Source of the DNA: an uncultured Muribaculaceae bacterium
GTDB lineage: Bacteria; Bacteroidota; Bacteroidia; Bacteroidales; Muribaculaceae
Assembly (NCBI GenBank): GCA_910588065.1
Contig: CAJUPZ010000001.1
Location: 62,001-126,000, forward strand
Length of the DNA stretch: 64,000 bases
Reading direction: 5' to 3'
The translations under genes and the position numbers were made by a program. The notes under the pieces are model-generated. The model was not told the DNA's origin and did not search any database. It saw nothing but the letters and a program-made list of their open reading frames with translations. Within the stretch, counting starts at the first letter, position 1. Every line of letters begins with the position of its first letter. Below, one piece after another: positions 9,186 through 18,124 of the stretch.

Positions 9186-9965
9186 ATGGGCAAAATAATA
9201 GCTATTGCAAATCAAAAGGGCGGAGTGGGCAAAACCACTACAACAATCAATCTTGGTGCCTCACTTGCCGCCGAAGGAAAGAAAGTACTGATAATAGATG
9301 CGGATCCGCAGGCAAACGCCACCTCCGGCTATGGAATAAGGCCTTCGGAGCTGCCGTCATCAATATACGAATGTCTTGTGGATGACTATCCGGTTGACGG
9401 CTCGCAGGTGGCAACCTGTGTCGAGGGGCTTGACCTGGTGGGGTCGCATATCAATCTTGCCGGAGCGGAGATTGAGCTTATCAACCGCCCCAACCGCGAG
9501 ATGGCTATGGCCAATTGCCTCAAAGGGGTTGTTGACAAGTATGACTACATACTGATTGACTGCTCTCCCTCGCTCGGACTCATAACTGTTAACGCTCTTA
9601 CTGCTGCCCACTCGGTGATAATACCTGTGCAGGCAGAATATTTTGCGCTCGAGGGTATCACCAAGCTGATAAACACAATCCGTATCATCAAGCCCAAGCT
9701 CAATCCCGGACTTGAGATAGAGGGTTTTCTGCTGACAATGTATGACGCGCGCCTGCGCCTTGCAAACCAGATTTACGAGGAGCTGAAGGGTCATTTCGGC
9801 GACATGGTGTTCAATACCGTGATACCGAGAAACATACGCCTGAGCGAGGCTCCGTCGCATGGCATTCCGGCTCTGCTTTATGATGCCGAAAGCCGGGGAG
9901 CGACATCGCATATCGCTCTCGCCAAGGAGATTATTGAAAAGCATAAGCATGCAGCAACCAACTGA
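9186..9965 (+). CDS. parA: Chromosome-partitioning ATPase ParA (Soj)
   Basis: A 259-residue ParA-type ATPase with a deviant Walker A motif (KGGVGKTT, residues 11-18), DADPQAN near residue 40 and IDCSPSLG near 119. Together with ParB it moves newly replicated origins apart. parB follows after 11 nt, so the two are co-transcribed. The 155-bp region upstream contains a half-site resembling parS (TGTTCCACG at 9064) but no full parS. Confidence 0.95.
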   Translation: MGKIIAIANQKGGVGKTTTTINLGASLAAEGKKVLIIDADPQANATSGYGIRPSELPSSIYECLVDDYPVDGSQVATCVEGLDLVGSHINLAGAEIELINRPNREMAMANCLKGVVDKYDYILIDCSPSLGLITVNALTAAHSVIIPVQAEYFALEGITKLINTIRIIKPKLNPGLEIEGFLLTMYDARLRLANQIYEELKGHFGDMVFNTVIPRNIRLSEAPSHGIPALLYDAESRGATSHIALAKEIIEKHKHAATN

Positions 9966-9976
9966 TTAGAAGGAAT

Positions 9977-10861
9977 ATGGCATTGAAAAGAAATCCTCTG
10001 GGACGCGGCCTTGACTCGCTCATATCAATGGATGATGTGCCGGCACGCGGTTCAACGGCAATCAACGACATCAGCATAAGCCAGATATCTCCCAACCCGG
10101 ACCAGCCCCGAACAACATTTGACAACGAAGCTCTGGAGGAACTCGCAACCTCCATCAGGGAACTCGGCATAATACAGCCCCTGAGTCTCAGAAAAATAGG
10201 TCCCGACTCATACCAGATTATAGCAGGTGAGCGCCGCTACCGTGCCGCCAAACTTGCCGGGCTCACAAGCGTGCCCGCCTATATTCGCACAGCCTCGGAG
10301 ACTGAACTCACAGAGATGGCTCTTATCGAGAATATACAGCGCGAGGATCTGAACGCGATAGAGATAGCCCTGACTTTCAAAAAACTGATAGATCAGTATA
10401 ACCTCACCCAGGAGCGGCTGAGCGAGCGCATCGGTAAGAAACGCGCTACGATAGCCAACTTCCTGCGCCTGTTGCGTCTGCCTGCCGAAGTGCAGCTCGG
10501 ACTGAGAGACCGGCGGGTGGACATGGGCCATGCGAGGGCTCTGCTGTCGGTTGAGAATCCCACCCTGCAGCTCAAATTATATGAGCGCATAATCAAGGAG
10601 GGTCTGTCGGTGCGCAAAGTGGAGGAGCTTGCCAAAAGCATGCGTGAGGAAAAAGATGAGAAGCCGGTCAAAGAGCAGCCTTCTCACGATTTCGACCTTC
10701 TCAAAAACCATCTTTCGGCAAAGTTCAAAACCCCGGTTGCCTTTGCTTGCGACCGAAGCGGCAAGGGAAAAATCACCTTCAGCTTCAAAAATGAGGATGA
10801 ACTTGACAGATTAATTCGTATCTTTGACGAAATAAAACATGGTGATGCGCAGCCTCAGTAG
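9977..10861 (+). CDS. parB: Chromosome-partitioning protein ParB (Spo0J)
   Basis: ParB binds parS sites and spreads as a CTP-dependent clamp. The 294-residue protein carries the arginine-rich CTP-binding motif GERRYRAAKLAG (about residues 78-90), the downstream helix-turn-helix (LTQERLSERIGKKRATIANFLRLLRLP) and a C-terminal dimerisation segment. It lies directly after parA and before DUF5683 and mltD, an order seen in many Bacteroidota. Confidence 0.95.
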   Translation: MALKRNPLGRGLDSLISMDDVPARGSTAINDISISQISPNPDQPRTTFDNEALEELATSIRELGIIQPLSLRKIGPDSYQIIAGERRYRAAKLAGLTSVPAYIRTASETELTEMALIENIQREDLNAIEIALTFKKLIDQYNLTQERLSERIGKKRATIANFLRLLRLPAEVQLGLRDRRVDMGHARALLSVENPTLQLKLYERIIKEGLSVRKVEELAKSMREEKDEKPVKEQPSHDFDLLKNHLSAKFKTPVAFACDRSGKGKITFSFKNEDELDRLIRIFDEIKHGDAQPQ

Positions 10862-10915
10862 GCTGTATAATTGGACTTTGATTGGCAAATATGCTTAATC
10901 ACAGTCTTTTATGTG

Positions 10916-11749
10916 ATGAAACTATACCGGGATAACAGACACGGCTCCGACCTGCGGAGAATATTGAAATGCGTTGCAGTGGCACTGGTCATTGCTGCGG
11001 CATGCCCTTTTAACGTTTTTTGCGAAAGCCCGCAGAAACCGATCAAACCCATCAGGCGCACTCCGCCTAAAGAGCTGCCTGACACCATCGACCTCAACTC
11101 GCCGGTGAAACTGCCCGCAGAGGTAGTGGTGGACAGCATAGATGCCTCAGGCCGCGATGCCCGAGTGACACCGGTGGACTCATTTCCAATATTCAATGCC
11201 GAAAATATGTCGTATCCTGACAGCTTGCGGCGTCAGGGAGTCAACGCAAATGTGAAGGTGTTCAATCCCGACCCCATCAGAGCAGTGTGGTTTTCAGCGC
11301 TCTTCCCGGGACTTGGCCAGGTGTACAACCGCCGTTACTGGAAGCTGCCGCTTGTTGTTGCCGGTTTCATGGGACTCGGCTACGGCACATCGTGGAACAA
11401 CAGCATGCTCCGCGACTATACCCGTGCATACGCTGACATAATGGACAACGACCCGTCGACCAAAAGCTACATGGACTTCTTTCCTACCACTGTCAAGGAG
11501 GAGGACCTGGACAAGACATGGCTGACAAATGTTCTTAAATCACGAAAAGATTACTATAGAAGAAACAGGGACCTGTGTATAATATCAATGGTGGGCGTGT
11601 ATCTGCTCGCCATGGTGGATGCATACGTTGACGCGTCGCTGGCGCATTTTGACATATCGCCCGATTTGTCGATGGATGTTATGCCGGCCGTGATTCCGGA
11701 CAAGCGAAACCGCCCCGGAGTAGGGCTGCAATGGGCCTTGAGATTTTAA
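10916..11749 (+). CDS. DUF5683 membrane protein
   Basis: The product (277 residues from this start) has an N-terminal hydrophobic segment (VAVALVIAAACPF) that could be a signal peptide or anchor. A DUF5683 core, FSALFPGLGQVYNRRYWKLP followed by VVAGFMGLGYG, is near residues 125-160, and another membrane segment (ISMVGVYLLAMVDAYVDASL) is near the end. ATG 10916 is preferred to the TTG at 10871 because it gives a positively charged N-terminus directly before the hydrophobic stretch. It lies between parB and mltD, as in many Bacteroidota. The function is not known. Confidence 0.8.
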   Translation: MKLYRDNRHGSDLRRILKCVAVALVIAAACPFNVFCESPQKPIKPIRRTPPKELPDTIDLNSPVKLPAEVVVDSIDASGRDARVTPVDSFPIFNAENMSYPDSLRRQGVNANVKVFNPDPIRAVWFSALFPGLGQVYNRRYWKLPLVVAGFMGLGYGTSWNNSMLRDYTRAYADIMDNDPSTKSYMDFFPTTVKEEDLDKTWLTNVLKSRKDYYRRNRDLCIISMVGVYLLAMVDAYVDASLAHFDISPDLSMDVMPAVIPDKRNRPGVGLQWALRF

Positions 11750-11773
11750 CAATGAAAAACTTGTAATGCTGAT

Positions 11774-13456
11774 ATGAAAAAGATTTTGCTCTCTGTTGCA
11801 ATATGCTGCATGAGTCTCGGCTGCGGAGCCAAATCCCTGTCGATTCTCGATATAAAGCATTCCATCACAGATGACAATGTAATAGCCCCCGAAAGTTTTG
11901 AGACCAAAACAAAGGAGCTTGAAGAAAATTTTTTCCTGAAGCGCTATGCCAGCAGGGCACAGGGAAACGGCACGCCCCGCACCGGAACCCCGCAGGAATA
12001 TGAGGAACTGCTGAGCAAGCTTCCTGCCGAGATAGAGCTGCCATACAATTCGATAGTTGGCAAGTTTATAGATATGTATCTGGGCAAGCGCCGCGAGCTT
12101 GTTGCCGATATGCTTGCGCTCAACAACTACTACGGCAATATATTCGTTGAGGAGCTGATGAAGGAAAAGCTGCCCCTTGAGCTGCAGTACCTGCCTGTAA
12201 TAGAGAGCGCGGTAAATCCTAATGCTGTATCGCGCGCAGGAGCGGTAGGCCTGTGGCAGATAATGCCTGCCACCGCAACAGGCCTCGGCCTTGAAGTGAA
12301 CTCGCTTGTTGACCAGCGCCGCGACCCGCGCCTGGCTACCCGCCACGCTGTGCGCTATCTCAAGCAGCTATATGATATATATGGTGACTGGTCGCTTGCC
12401 ATCGCCGCTTACAATTGCGGGCCGGGCAATGTCAACAAAGCTCTTCGCCGCGCAGGTGGAGGCAAGAAAGATTACTGGGAGATCTATCCCTACCTTGTTG
12501 CCGAGACCAGAGGCTATGTTCCGGCTTTCATTGCCGCTAACTTTGTGATGAACTACTATAATAAGTACGGTATAAATCCCACACTTGTGAAAAACAAACT
12601 GGTGACCGACACCGTGCTTGTGAACAAAAGGGTGCATTTCAACCAGATTGCCGAAGTGCTCAACATCCCGGTTGAGGAGATACGCATGCTCAACCCGCAG
12701 TTCAGAAAAGACATAATACCCGGCGACAACCACCCCTACGCACTCGTGCTTCCAAGCCAGCAGTGCCTGAGCTATATCATGAGTGAGGACGCTATTCTTG
12801 ACAGCAACTCCGAAGCATACGCCCGCCGCACCCGTGTTGAACCCGGCGAAAGCACTATTGCAAACGCGGATGGAAGCACCACACGCATTGTGAGAGTGAC
12901 CCACAAAGTGGGTCGAGGCGAAAACCTCCGTGCCATTGCAAAAAAGTACGGAGTGAGTGCCACCGACATAAAAAAATGGAACAATATGCGCAGTGGCAAG
13001 GTGAAGACCGGTCAGAAACTGGTTATAGAAACTGTTGAACGCGACAACTCAAACACCGCGATGGCAGCGGTATCCACCGGCAGCCGTTCCCAGCAGTCCA
13101 CATCGCAGGACAGCGTTCAGCAAGGCACCACAGTTGATGCCGCAGAGGCCAAGATGCCGCGCACTCCTGCCACAACCATGCCGGTGAAAGAGCCTGTGCA
13201 GAAAGTGGCAAAAGCCGAGCAGCCTAAGGATAAATCAACAGCTGTAAAAGCAGCGCAGCCTACCAATTACAAGGTGAGAAACGGTGATACCCTCGACAAA
13301 ATTGCCAAGCGTCACGGCACCACCGCCGCCGCTATAAGAAAAGCCAACGGCATGGCCGCGAATGATTCGCGCATCCGGGCCGGCCAGACTCTGAAACTCC
13401 CCGCTCCCGGCACTGGAATAACTAAGAAAAGCTCCAAAAAAAGACGTAAAAAATAA
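11774..13456 (+). CDS. mltD: Membrane-bound lytic murein transglycosylase D-like with LysM domains
   Basis: This 560-residue enzyme should cleave peptidoglycan glycan strands with 1,6-anhydro product formation in the periplasm. It has an N-terminal signal peptide with cysteines. The SLT domain lies at about residues 130-270, with the catalytic glutamate in VIESAVNPNAVSRAGAVGLW and the QIMPATA and AAYNCGPGNV motifs. Two LysM modules (VGRGENLRAIAKKYGV near 375; VRNGDTLDKIAKRHGT near 500) would bind peptidoglycan. The C-terminus is lysine-rich. A terminator follows. Confidence 0.9.
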   Translation: MKKILLSVAICCMSLGCGAKSLSILDIKHSITDDNVIAPESFETKTKELEENFFLKRYASRAQGNGTPRTGTPQEYEELLSKLPAEIELPYNSIVGKFIDMYLGKRRELVADMLALNNYYGNIFVEELMKEKLPLELQYLPVIESAVNPNAVSRAGAVGLWQIMPATATGLGLEVNSLVDQRRDPRLATRHAVRYLKQLYDIYGDWSLAIAAYNCGPGNVNKALRRAGGGKKDYWEIYPYLVAETRGYVPAFIAANFVMNYYNKYGINPTLVKNKLVTDTVLVNKRVHFNQIAEVLNIPVEEIRMLNPQFRKDIIPGDNHPYALVLPSQQCLSYIMSEDAILDSNSEAYARRTRVEPGESTIANADGSTTRIVRVTHKVGRGENLRAIAKKYGVSATDIKKWNNMRSGKVKTGQKLVIETVERDNSNTAMAAVSTGSRSQQSTSQDSVQQGTTVDAAEAKMPRTPATTMPVKEPVQKVAKAEQPKDKSTAVKAAQPTNYKVRNGDTLDKIAKRHGTTAAAIRKANGMAANDSRIRAGQTLKLPAPGTGITKKSSKKRRKK

Positions 13457-13480
13457 GCGTAACTTACAAATTGATAAAGG

Positions 13481-13516
13481 ACTCCTTGAATTTAACCAAA
13501 TTTAAGGAGTTTTTTG
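13481..13516 (+). terminator. Terminator after mltD
   Basis: ACTCCTTGAATTT pairs with AAATTTAAGGAGT around a short loop and is followed by six T. It ends the parA-parB-DUF5683-mltD cluster. Confidence 0.85.
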
Positions 13517-13540
13517 TGCCACCATATTCAAAACTTAGTG

Positions 13541-13548
13541 TACCTTTG
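13541..13548 (+). promoter_or_regulatory. -7 promoter box of gdhA
   Basis: TACCTTTG matches TAnnTTTG. The gdhA start codon follows 51 nt later. Confidence 0.5.
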
Positions 13549-13599
13549 CCATTGTAAACATATACCATTTTAATACCTGAAACATAAAAAACTAAGTAA

Positions 13600-14937
13600 A
13601 TGGACATTAACAAAATCATGACCTCTCTGGAGGCCAAGCATCCGGGAGAGAAAGAATACCTCCAGGCAGTGAAAGAGGTGCTCATGTGCGTTGAGGACGT
13701 GTATAATCAGCATCCTGAATTTGAGAAGGCACGTATTATCGAGCGCATGGTTGAGCCTGACCGCATCTTCACTTTCCGTGTCACCTGGGTGGATGACCAT
13801 GGCGACGTGCAGACCAACATCGGCTACCGCGTTCAGTTCAACAACGCTATCGGTCCGTATAAAGGAGGTATCCGCTTCCATGCATCTGTAAACCTCTCCA
13901 TACTCAAATTCCTCGGCTTCGAACAAACCTTCAAAAATGCCCTCACAACCCTGCCTATGGGCGGAGCAAAGGGTGGCAGCGACTTCTCGCCCCGCGGCAA
14001 GAGCGATGCCGAAATCATGCGCTTCTGTCAGGCTTTCATGCTTGAGCTTTGGAAAAACATCGGTATTGACCGCGATGTGCCCGCCGGCGACATAGGTGTC
14101 GGTGGCCGTGAGGTGGGCTATCTCTACGGCATGTACAAGAAACTCCGCAATGAGTGCGACGGCTCAATGACCGGCAAGGGTCTTGATTTCGGCGGCTCCC
14201 GTATCCGTCCCGAGGCAACAGGTTTCGGTGCGCTCTACTTTGTGCAGAGCATGCTCGCTGAGAAAAATCAGGACATCAAGGGCAAGACTGTCGCAGTCAG
14301 CGGTTTCGGCAATGTTGCCTGGGGCGCTACCCTCAAGGCAAACGAACTCGGCGCGAAAGTGGTGACAATTTCCGGCCCCGACGGCTACATCTACGACCCC
14401 GAGGGTGTGAGCGGAGATAAGATAGATTACATGCTCCATCTCCGTGCTACCGGCGAGGACATAGTAGCTCCATACGCTGAGAAGTATCCCGAAGCAACAT
14501 TCTTCCCCGGCAAGAAACCCTGGGAGCAGAAAGTGGATATCGCTCTTCCCTGCGCCACACAGAACGAGCTTGACGGCGAAGACGCACAAGCTCTTGTCAA
14601 CAATGGCGTGCTCATGGTAGCCGAGGTGTCAAACATGGGTTGCACCCCCGAGGCTATCGATACATTTATCAACAACCGCGTGACATACGCTCCCGGCAAG
14701 GCTGTAAATGCCGGCGGTGTGGCAACATCAGGCCTTGAAATGAGCCAGAATGCAATGCACCTCCAGTGGAGCGCCGAGGAAGTGGATGCCAAACTCCACA
14801 CTATCATGCGCGACATCCACACACAGTGTGTGAAGTACGGCACTGAACCCGACGGCTATCTCAACTACATGAAGGGAGCCAACATCGCAGGCTTCATGAA
14901 GGTAGCCGGAGCCATGATGGGTCAGGGCATCATCTGA
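13600..14937 (+). CDS. gdhA: Glutamate dehydrogenase, probably NADP-specific
   Basis: The enzyme interconverts 2-oxoglutarate plus ammonium and glutamate. The 445-residue protein has the hexameric GDH core: YKGGIRFHASVN, the catalytic-lysine motif LPMGGAKGGSDFSPRGKSD (about residues 120-140) and a Rossmann domain (VAVSGFGNVAWGA near 230). Length and motifs match the NADP-dependent bacterial class; cofactor choice is inferred. It is a single-gene unit with its own promoter and terminator. Confidence 0.95.
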   Translation: MDINKIMTSLEAKHPGEKEYLQAVKEVLMCVEDVYNQHPEFEKARIIERMVEPDRIFTFRVTWVDDHGDVQTNIGYRVQFNNAIGPYKGGIRFHASVNLSILKFLGFEQTFKNALTTLPMGGAKGGSDFSPRGKSDAEIMRFCQAFMLELWKNIGIDRDVPAGDIGVGGREVGYLYGMYKKLRNECDGSMTGKGLDFGGSRIRPEATGFGALYFVQSMLAEKNQDIKGKTVAVSGFGNVAWGATLKANELGAKVVTISGPDGYIYDPEGVSGDKIDYMLHLRATGEDIVAPYAEKYPEATFFPGKKPWEQKVDIALPCATQNELDGEDAQALVNNGVLMVAEVSNMGCTPEAIDTFINNRVTYAPGKAVNAGGVATSGLEMSQNAMHLQWSAEEVDAKLHTIMRDIHTQCVKYGTEPDGYLNYMKGANIAGFMKVAGAMMGQGII

Positions 14938-14966
14938 TAAGATAGTACTCTGTTTTCATAAAAATC

Positions 14967-14999
14967 AGCGTGTCGCCCTCCAGGCGGCACGCTTTTTTT
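14967..14999 (+). terminator. Terminator after gdhA
   Basis: AGCGTG pairs with CACGCT, enclosing a TCGCC/GGCGG inner stem, followed by seven T. Confidence 0.9.
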
Positions 15000-15048
15000 G
15001 CCTACTTTGAATATTGCTGTATAAAGAGAGCACTTAATAACAAGAATT

Positions 15049-16221
15049 ATGGCAATAGTACAAGTAAAATTCAGACCATCGGCGGCGTCAGGCCGCGAGG
15101 GCACACTTTATTATCAAATCATTCATTCAAGAGTAGTAAGACAGGTTGGCTCCGGCATGCGGTTAAGTTCAGACAAGTGGGATGTGAGCAGTGGAGCGGT
15201 GCTTGACGATCGGGTGGCAGCAGCGGTGTCGGCCGATCTGAACCGTTTTTCATTTATTATCAAACGGCTGGAAAACCGTGGCGCAGCATACACATCGGCA
15301 GATGTAGCCGAAGGATTCAGGCAATTTTCGAGCCACAACACAGTATTCAAACTGATTTGCCGCTCAATAGACCGGCTGCGTCGGCAAGGCAGAATGCGCA
15401 CGGCAGAAACATACTCGGCAACCCTGAACAATCTTTTTAAATTCTGCGATGGTGTGGATATGCCTATCGACAGGCTTACATCTGATTTCATGGAGGAATA
15501 TGAGGGGTGGAACAGGAGCCGAGGCAATTCATCAAACACAGTATCGTTTTACAACCGCATACTGAGGGCTGTCTACAACAGGGCGGTGGATGACGGCATT
15601 ATCGAGAGCACAAATCCTTTTCGACGGGTGTACACCGGTGTGGACAAAACCATTAAGCGCGCCTTGCCTATTGATGCGTTGCGCCGCATAAAAACCCTTG
15701 ACCTATCCGATAGTCCTACCCTTATGTATGCAAGAGATATGTTTTTACTCAGCTTCATGCTCAGAGGTATGAGTTTTGTCGATATGGCATTCCTTAAAAA
15801 AACAGACTTGCGCTGCGGATACATAGAGTACCGCCGTCGCAAAACGGGTCAGCTGATGACAGTAAGATGGATTGATGCGATGCAGACTATCCTCGATCGC
15901 TATCCCCCCAACAGTTCTTGCTACCTGCTGCCCATTATCCGCCGCTCCGGGCTCAATGAGCGCTGCGCATACCGCAATACAGCTTACAATATAAACCGGA
16001 GCCTGAAAACAATAGCCCGGATGGCCGGTATCGAGGTTCCGCTCACAATGTATGTGGCGCGTCATTCATGGGCTTCGGTAGCGCGGAGCAAGGGGGTGCC
16101 CGTGAGTGTCATAAGTGAGGGAATGGGTCACGACAGTGAGTCAACGACGCAGATATACCTCTCGTCGTTGAACACTTCCGTCATAGACAAGGCGAACAAG
16201 ATGATTGTTGCCCTTCTGTAG
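15049..16221 (+). CDS. Tyrosine recombinase (phage-integrase family, Bacteroidales type)
   Basis: A 390-residue site-specific recombinase with an N-terminal arm/SAM-like DNA-binding half and a C-terminal catalytic domain. Visible active-site residues are Arg239 (FMLRGMSF), Arg338 in YVARHSW, His361 in GMGHDS and nucleophile Tyr370 (TTQIYLSSL). The usual first His of the HxxR box is Tyr here, which is common in Bacteroidales recombinases of this group; these either integrate elements or invert promoters. It is followed tail-to-tail by the AAA+ gene of the accessory cluster. No flanking direct repeats or invertible promoter were found by eye, so its target is unknown. Confidence 0.85.
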   Translation: MAIVQVKFRPSAASGREGTLYYQIIHSRVVRQVGSGMRLSSDKWDVSSGAVLDDRVAAAVSADLNRFSFIIKRLENRGAAYTSADVAEGFRQFSSHNTVFKLICRSIDRLRRQGRMRTAETYSATLNNLFKFCDGVDMPIDRLTSDFMEEYEGWNRSRGNSSNTVSFYNRILRAVYNRAVDDGIIESTNPFRRVYTGVDKTIKRALPIDALRRIKTLDLSDSPTLMYARDMFLLSFMLRGMSFVDMAFLKKTDLRCGYIEYRRRKTGQLMTVRWIDAMQTILDRYPPNSSCYLLPIIRRSGLNERCAYRNTAYNINRSLKTIARMAGIEVPLTMYVARHSWASVARSKGVPVSVISEGMGHDSESTTQIYLSSLNTSVIDKANKMIVALL

Positions 16222-16239
16222 CCGGACGCGGGATTGCGC

Positions 16240-17943
16240 TCAGAATCCGATTTTAGACCTTGGCGAGGCCAGACGCTCGGTTTGGCACAGTTTTCTAAGC
16301 TCGGCAAGATTGATAATCTCGTCACCGCTCAGAATTGTGGCTACTGTGTGCTTGCGCACAATGTTTTCAATTTCGCTGCCAGACAGATCTGCCTCAGCCG
16401 CCAGGGTTCTTGCGTCATCAGCGGTCAGTCCTTTGAGCATAGTCTGCCATATTTTAGCACGAGCCTCTGTCGAGGGCCGCGAGTAGCGCACCTTATAAAG
16501 GAAGCGGCGTTCGAAAGCTTTGTCAAGATTGGTAGTGAGATTGGTGGTGGCAATCATGATTCCCTCCAGATTCTCCATTTCCTGAAGGATGATGTTCTGG
16601 ATGGAATTCTCCATTTTGTCAACAGCTCTCGATGCCCCTTCCATACGCACTCCAAGCACAGCGTCAGCCTCGTTGAACAGCAGTATTGGAGCCAGCTCGG
16701 CATTCTTGCAGATGTTGCGGTAGCGGTCAAACAACGCTTTGATGTTTTTCTCGCTCTCGCCAACCCAGCAGCTCTTCACCTTATCAACATCAACCCTCAT
16801 GATGTCGCGTCCGGTGAGGCGTGCGAGCTGATACACCGTCTCGGTTTTGCCGGTGCCGGGGTCACCGTAGAAAAGGCAGCAGAATCCTTTGCGCATCCCG
16901 GCTTTCTCCAGCCTTGTCTGCACCTCATTAAAGCGGTCAGGCATAAGGATAGAGGTGAGTTCGCTCACCTGACGGTCCTCCGCGGGATTGTAGATGAGCT
17001 GTTTTGCGGCAAAAGAGTCGTGCTTCAGCAGGTCAGCCTGAGAGCGTCCTATGGTGGATGGCTTCAGCTCGCCGAGCAGCTCAGTCTTGGCAAAATCGGT
17101 GAGTTTGAAGCAATCGCCGCGGGCAAGCCCGTCCTCATTGACATTTTCAATGAGTTTCTTCTCGAACAGATGCAGGCTGCGAGAGCGGAATCGTCCCTTT
17201 ATCCATGCAGGTATTTCATCGTTGTCATACAGATTTTCGATGTCGCTGAAACCTATACGGTCATCGCTGTTCTCTATAAAGAGGTGAGCCATGAAAATGA
17301 ACAGTATCTTTTCGCTGTCATCCATATTATAGCTTCTCAAAGTCCTTGCAAAGTGGTTGTCCGCAATCTGTTCAAGAAGAATGTTGGTTTGGTCAACGAG
17401 CGAACTGTATGTGAGTTCATCGTCATTTTTACTGCGCATCAGGGTGTTGAACGCGTCGAAAAAACTGCCGAGATTGTTTGCCTTAAGCGGCTTGGGCTCG
17501 TAGGGCATATTGTTTTTTATTGATTCAATCACCTCGGCAGGCACCCTGTATGTTTGCGAGCGTCTGCTGCGTGAGCACACAAGGTAGCCCTTCTCCTCAA
17601 GAATATCCACCTGCATGGACAGGCGCAGAATCCTTGTGGTGCGGCACCCCGCGTATGATGCTACCTCAGATAGCCGTATGGCGCAATCCTCGCTTTTGTC
17701 AATGAATATGGCAAGCAGTATCACCTGTGTTTCATTGAGCTTGAGTTTGCGGGCAGCGTAGCGAATGTGGTGTTTCGCCTGCTCCAGAAAGTCGGTGTTG
17801 AGGTTGGAACCCTCCACCAGCTCTACAATGTACTCAAGTGCTTCCAGCACGCATTTAGGCTTTGATACGCGTGCAACTTCTTTCTGTTCCGTGCGGTCCT
17901 CGCCGCTTCTCATCCCGGAAAAACCAAAGGGAAAGTCTTTCAT
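16240..17943 (-). CDS. AAA+ ATPase with N-terminal regulatory region
   Basis: The product from ATG 17943 is 567 residues. Its N-terminal half looks like a winged-helix/HTH-containing region (IRLSEVASYAGCRTTRILRL). The C-terminal AAA+ domain has Walker A GDPGTGKT (residues 360-367), a pore-loop-like segment (SCWVGESEKNIKALF), Walker B with asparagine instead of the first aspartate (ILLFNEADAV) and a sensor/arginine region (TTNLTTNLDKAFERRFLYKV). ATG 17943 is chosen over 17997 because the -7 box at 17973-17980 and the operator element at 17990-18008 would otherwise fall inside the coding region. The gene is divergent from rtcB and shares the operator type of the WYL and FtsZ-like genes. Substrate unknown; a remodelling ATPase of a stress or conflict system is an inference. 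Confidence 0.8.
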   Translation of the reverse strand: MKDFPFGFSGMRSGEDRTEQKEVARVSKPKCVLEALEYIVELVEGSNLNTDFLEQAKHHIRYAARKLKLNETQVILLAIFIDKSEDCAIRLSEVASYAGCRTTRILRLSMQVDILEEKGYLVCSRSRRSQTYRVPAEVIESIKNNMPYEPKPLKANNLGSFFDAFNTLMRSKNDDELTYSSLVDQTNILLEQIADNHFARTLRSYNMDDSEKILFIFMAHLFIENSDDRIGFSDIENLYDNDEIPAWIKGRFRSRSLHLFEKKLIENVNEDGLARGDCFKLTDFAKTELLGELKPSTIGRSQADLLKHDSFAAKQLIYNPAEDRQVSELTSILMPDRFNEVQTRLEKAGMRKGFCCLFYGDPGTGKTETVYQLARLTGRDIMRVDVDKVKSCWVGESEKNIKALFDRYRNICKNAELAPILLFNEADAVLGVRMEGASRAVDKMENSIQNIILQEMENLEGIMIATTNLTTNLDKAFERRFLYKVRYSRPSTEARAKIWQTMLKGLTADDARTLAAEADLSGSEIENIVRKHTVATILSGDEIINLAELRKLCQTERLASPRSKIGF

Positions 17944-17972
17944 AATTGATGCGATAATAAAGGTTTCGGCTG

Positions 17973-18008
17973 CAAAATTAGTACAAACATGTATCAAAAA
18001 AAGAGTCA
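17973..18008 (-). promoter_or_regulatory. Operator-like element and -7 box of the AAA+ gene
   Basis: On the minus strand TGACTCTTTTTTTGATACA (18008-17990) is followed after 9 nt by TAATTTTG (17980-17973). The 19-mer is identical at 16 of 19 positions to the element before the FtsZ-like gene and has the same distance to its -7 box as the one before the WYL gene. Its left arm is degenerate, so only the right half-site TTTGATACA is fully conserved. Confidence 0.65.
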
Positions 18009-18044
18009 GCGCTATATTTTTGACTTTTTTCTAAAAAAATATAC

Positions 18045-18063
18045 TGCGCAAAATCATTGCGCA
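18045..18063 (+). promoter_or_regulatory. 19-bp palindrome upstream of rtcB
   Basis: TGCGCAAAATCATTGCGCA has 7-bp perfect arms and a 5-nt centre. It ends 9 nt before GAACTTTG (18073-18080), an imperfect -7 box. Size and position match the elements before the WYL and FtsZ-like genes, but the half-site sequence differs. Confidence 0.55.
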
Positions 18064-18124
18064 CTTGCTCACGAACTTTGCATCGTAAACAAAAAAACTC
18101 TAACTAAGACTACTTATAATATAT

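Noticed and set aside
16234..17523. 429-codon open frame on the plus strand
   Set aside because: It is antisense to the AAA+ ATPase with its Walker motifs and has no recognisable features.
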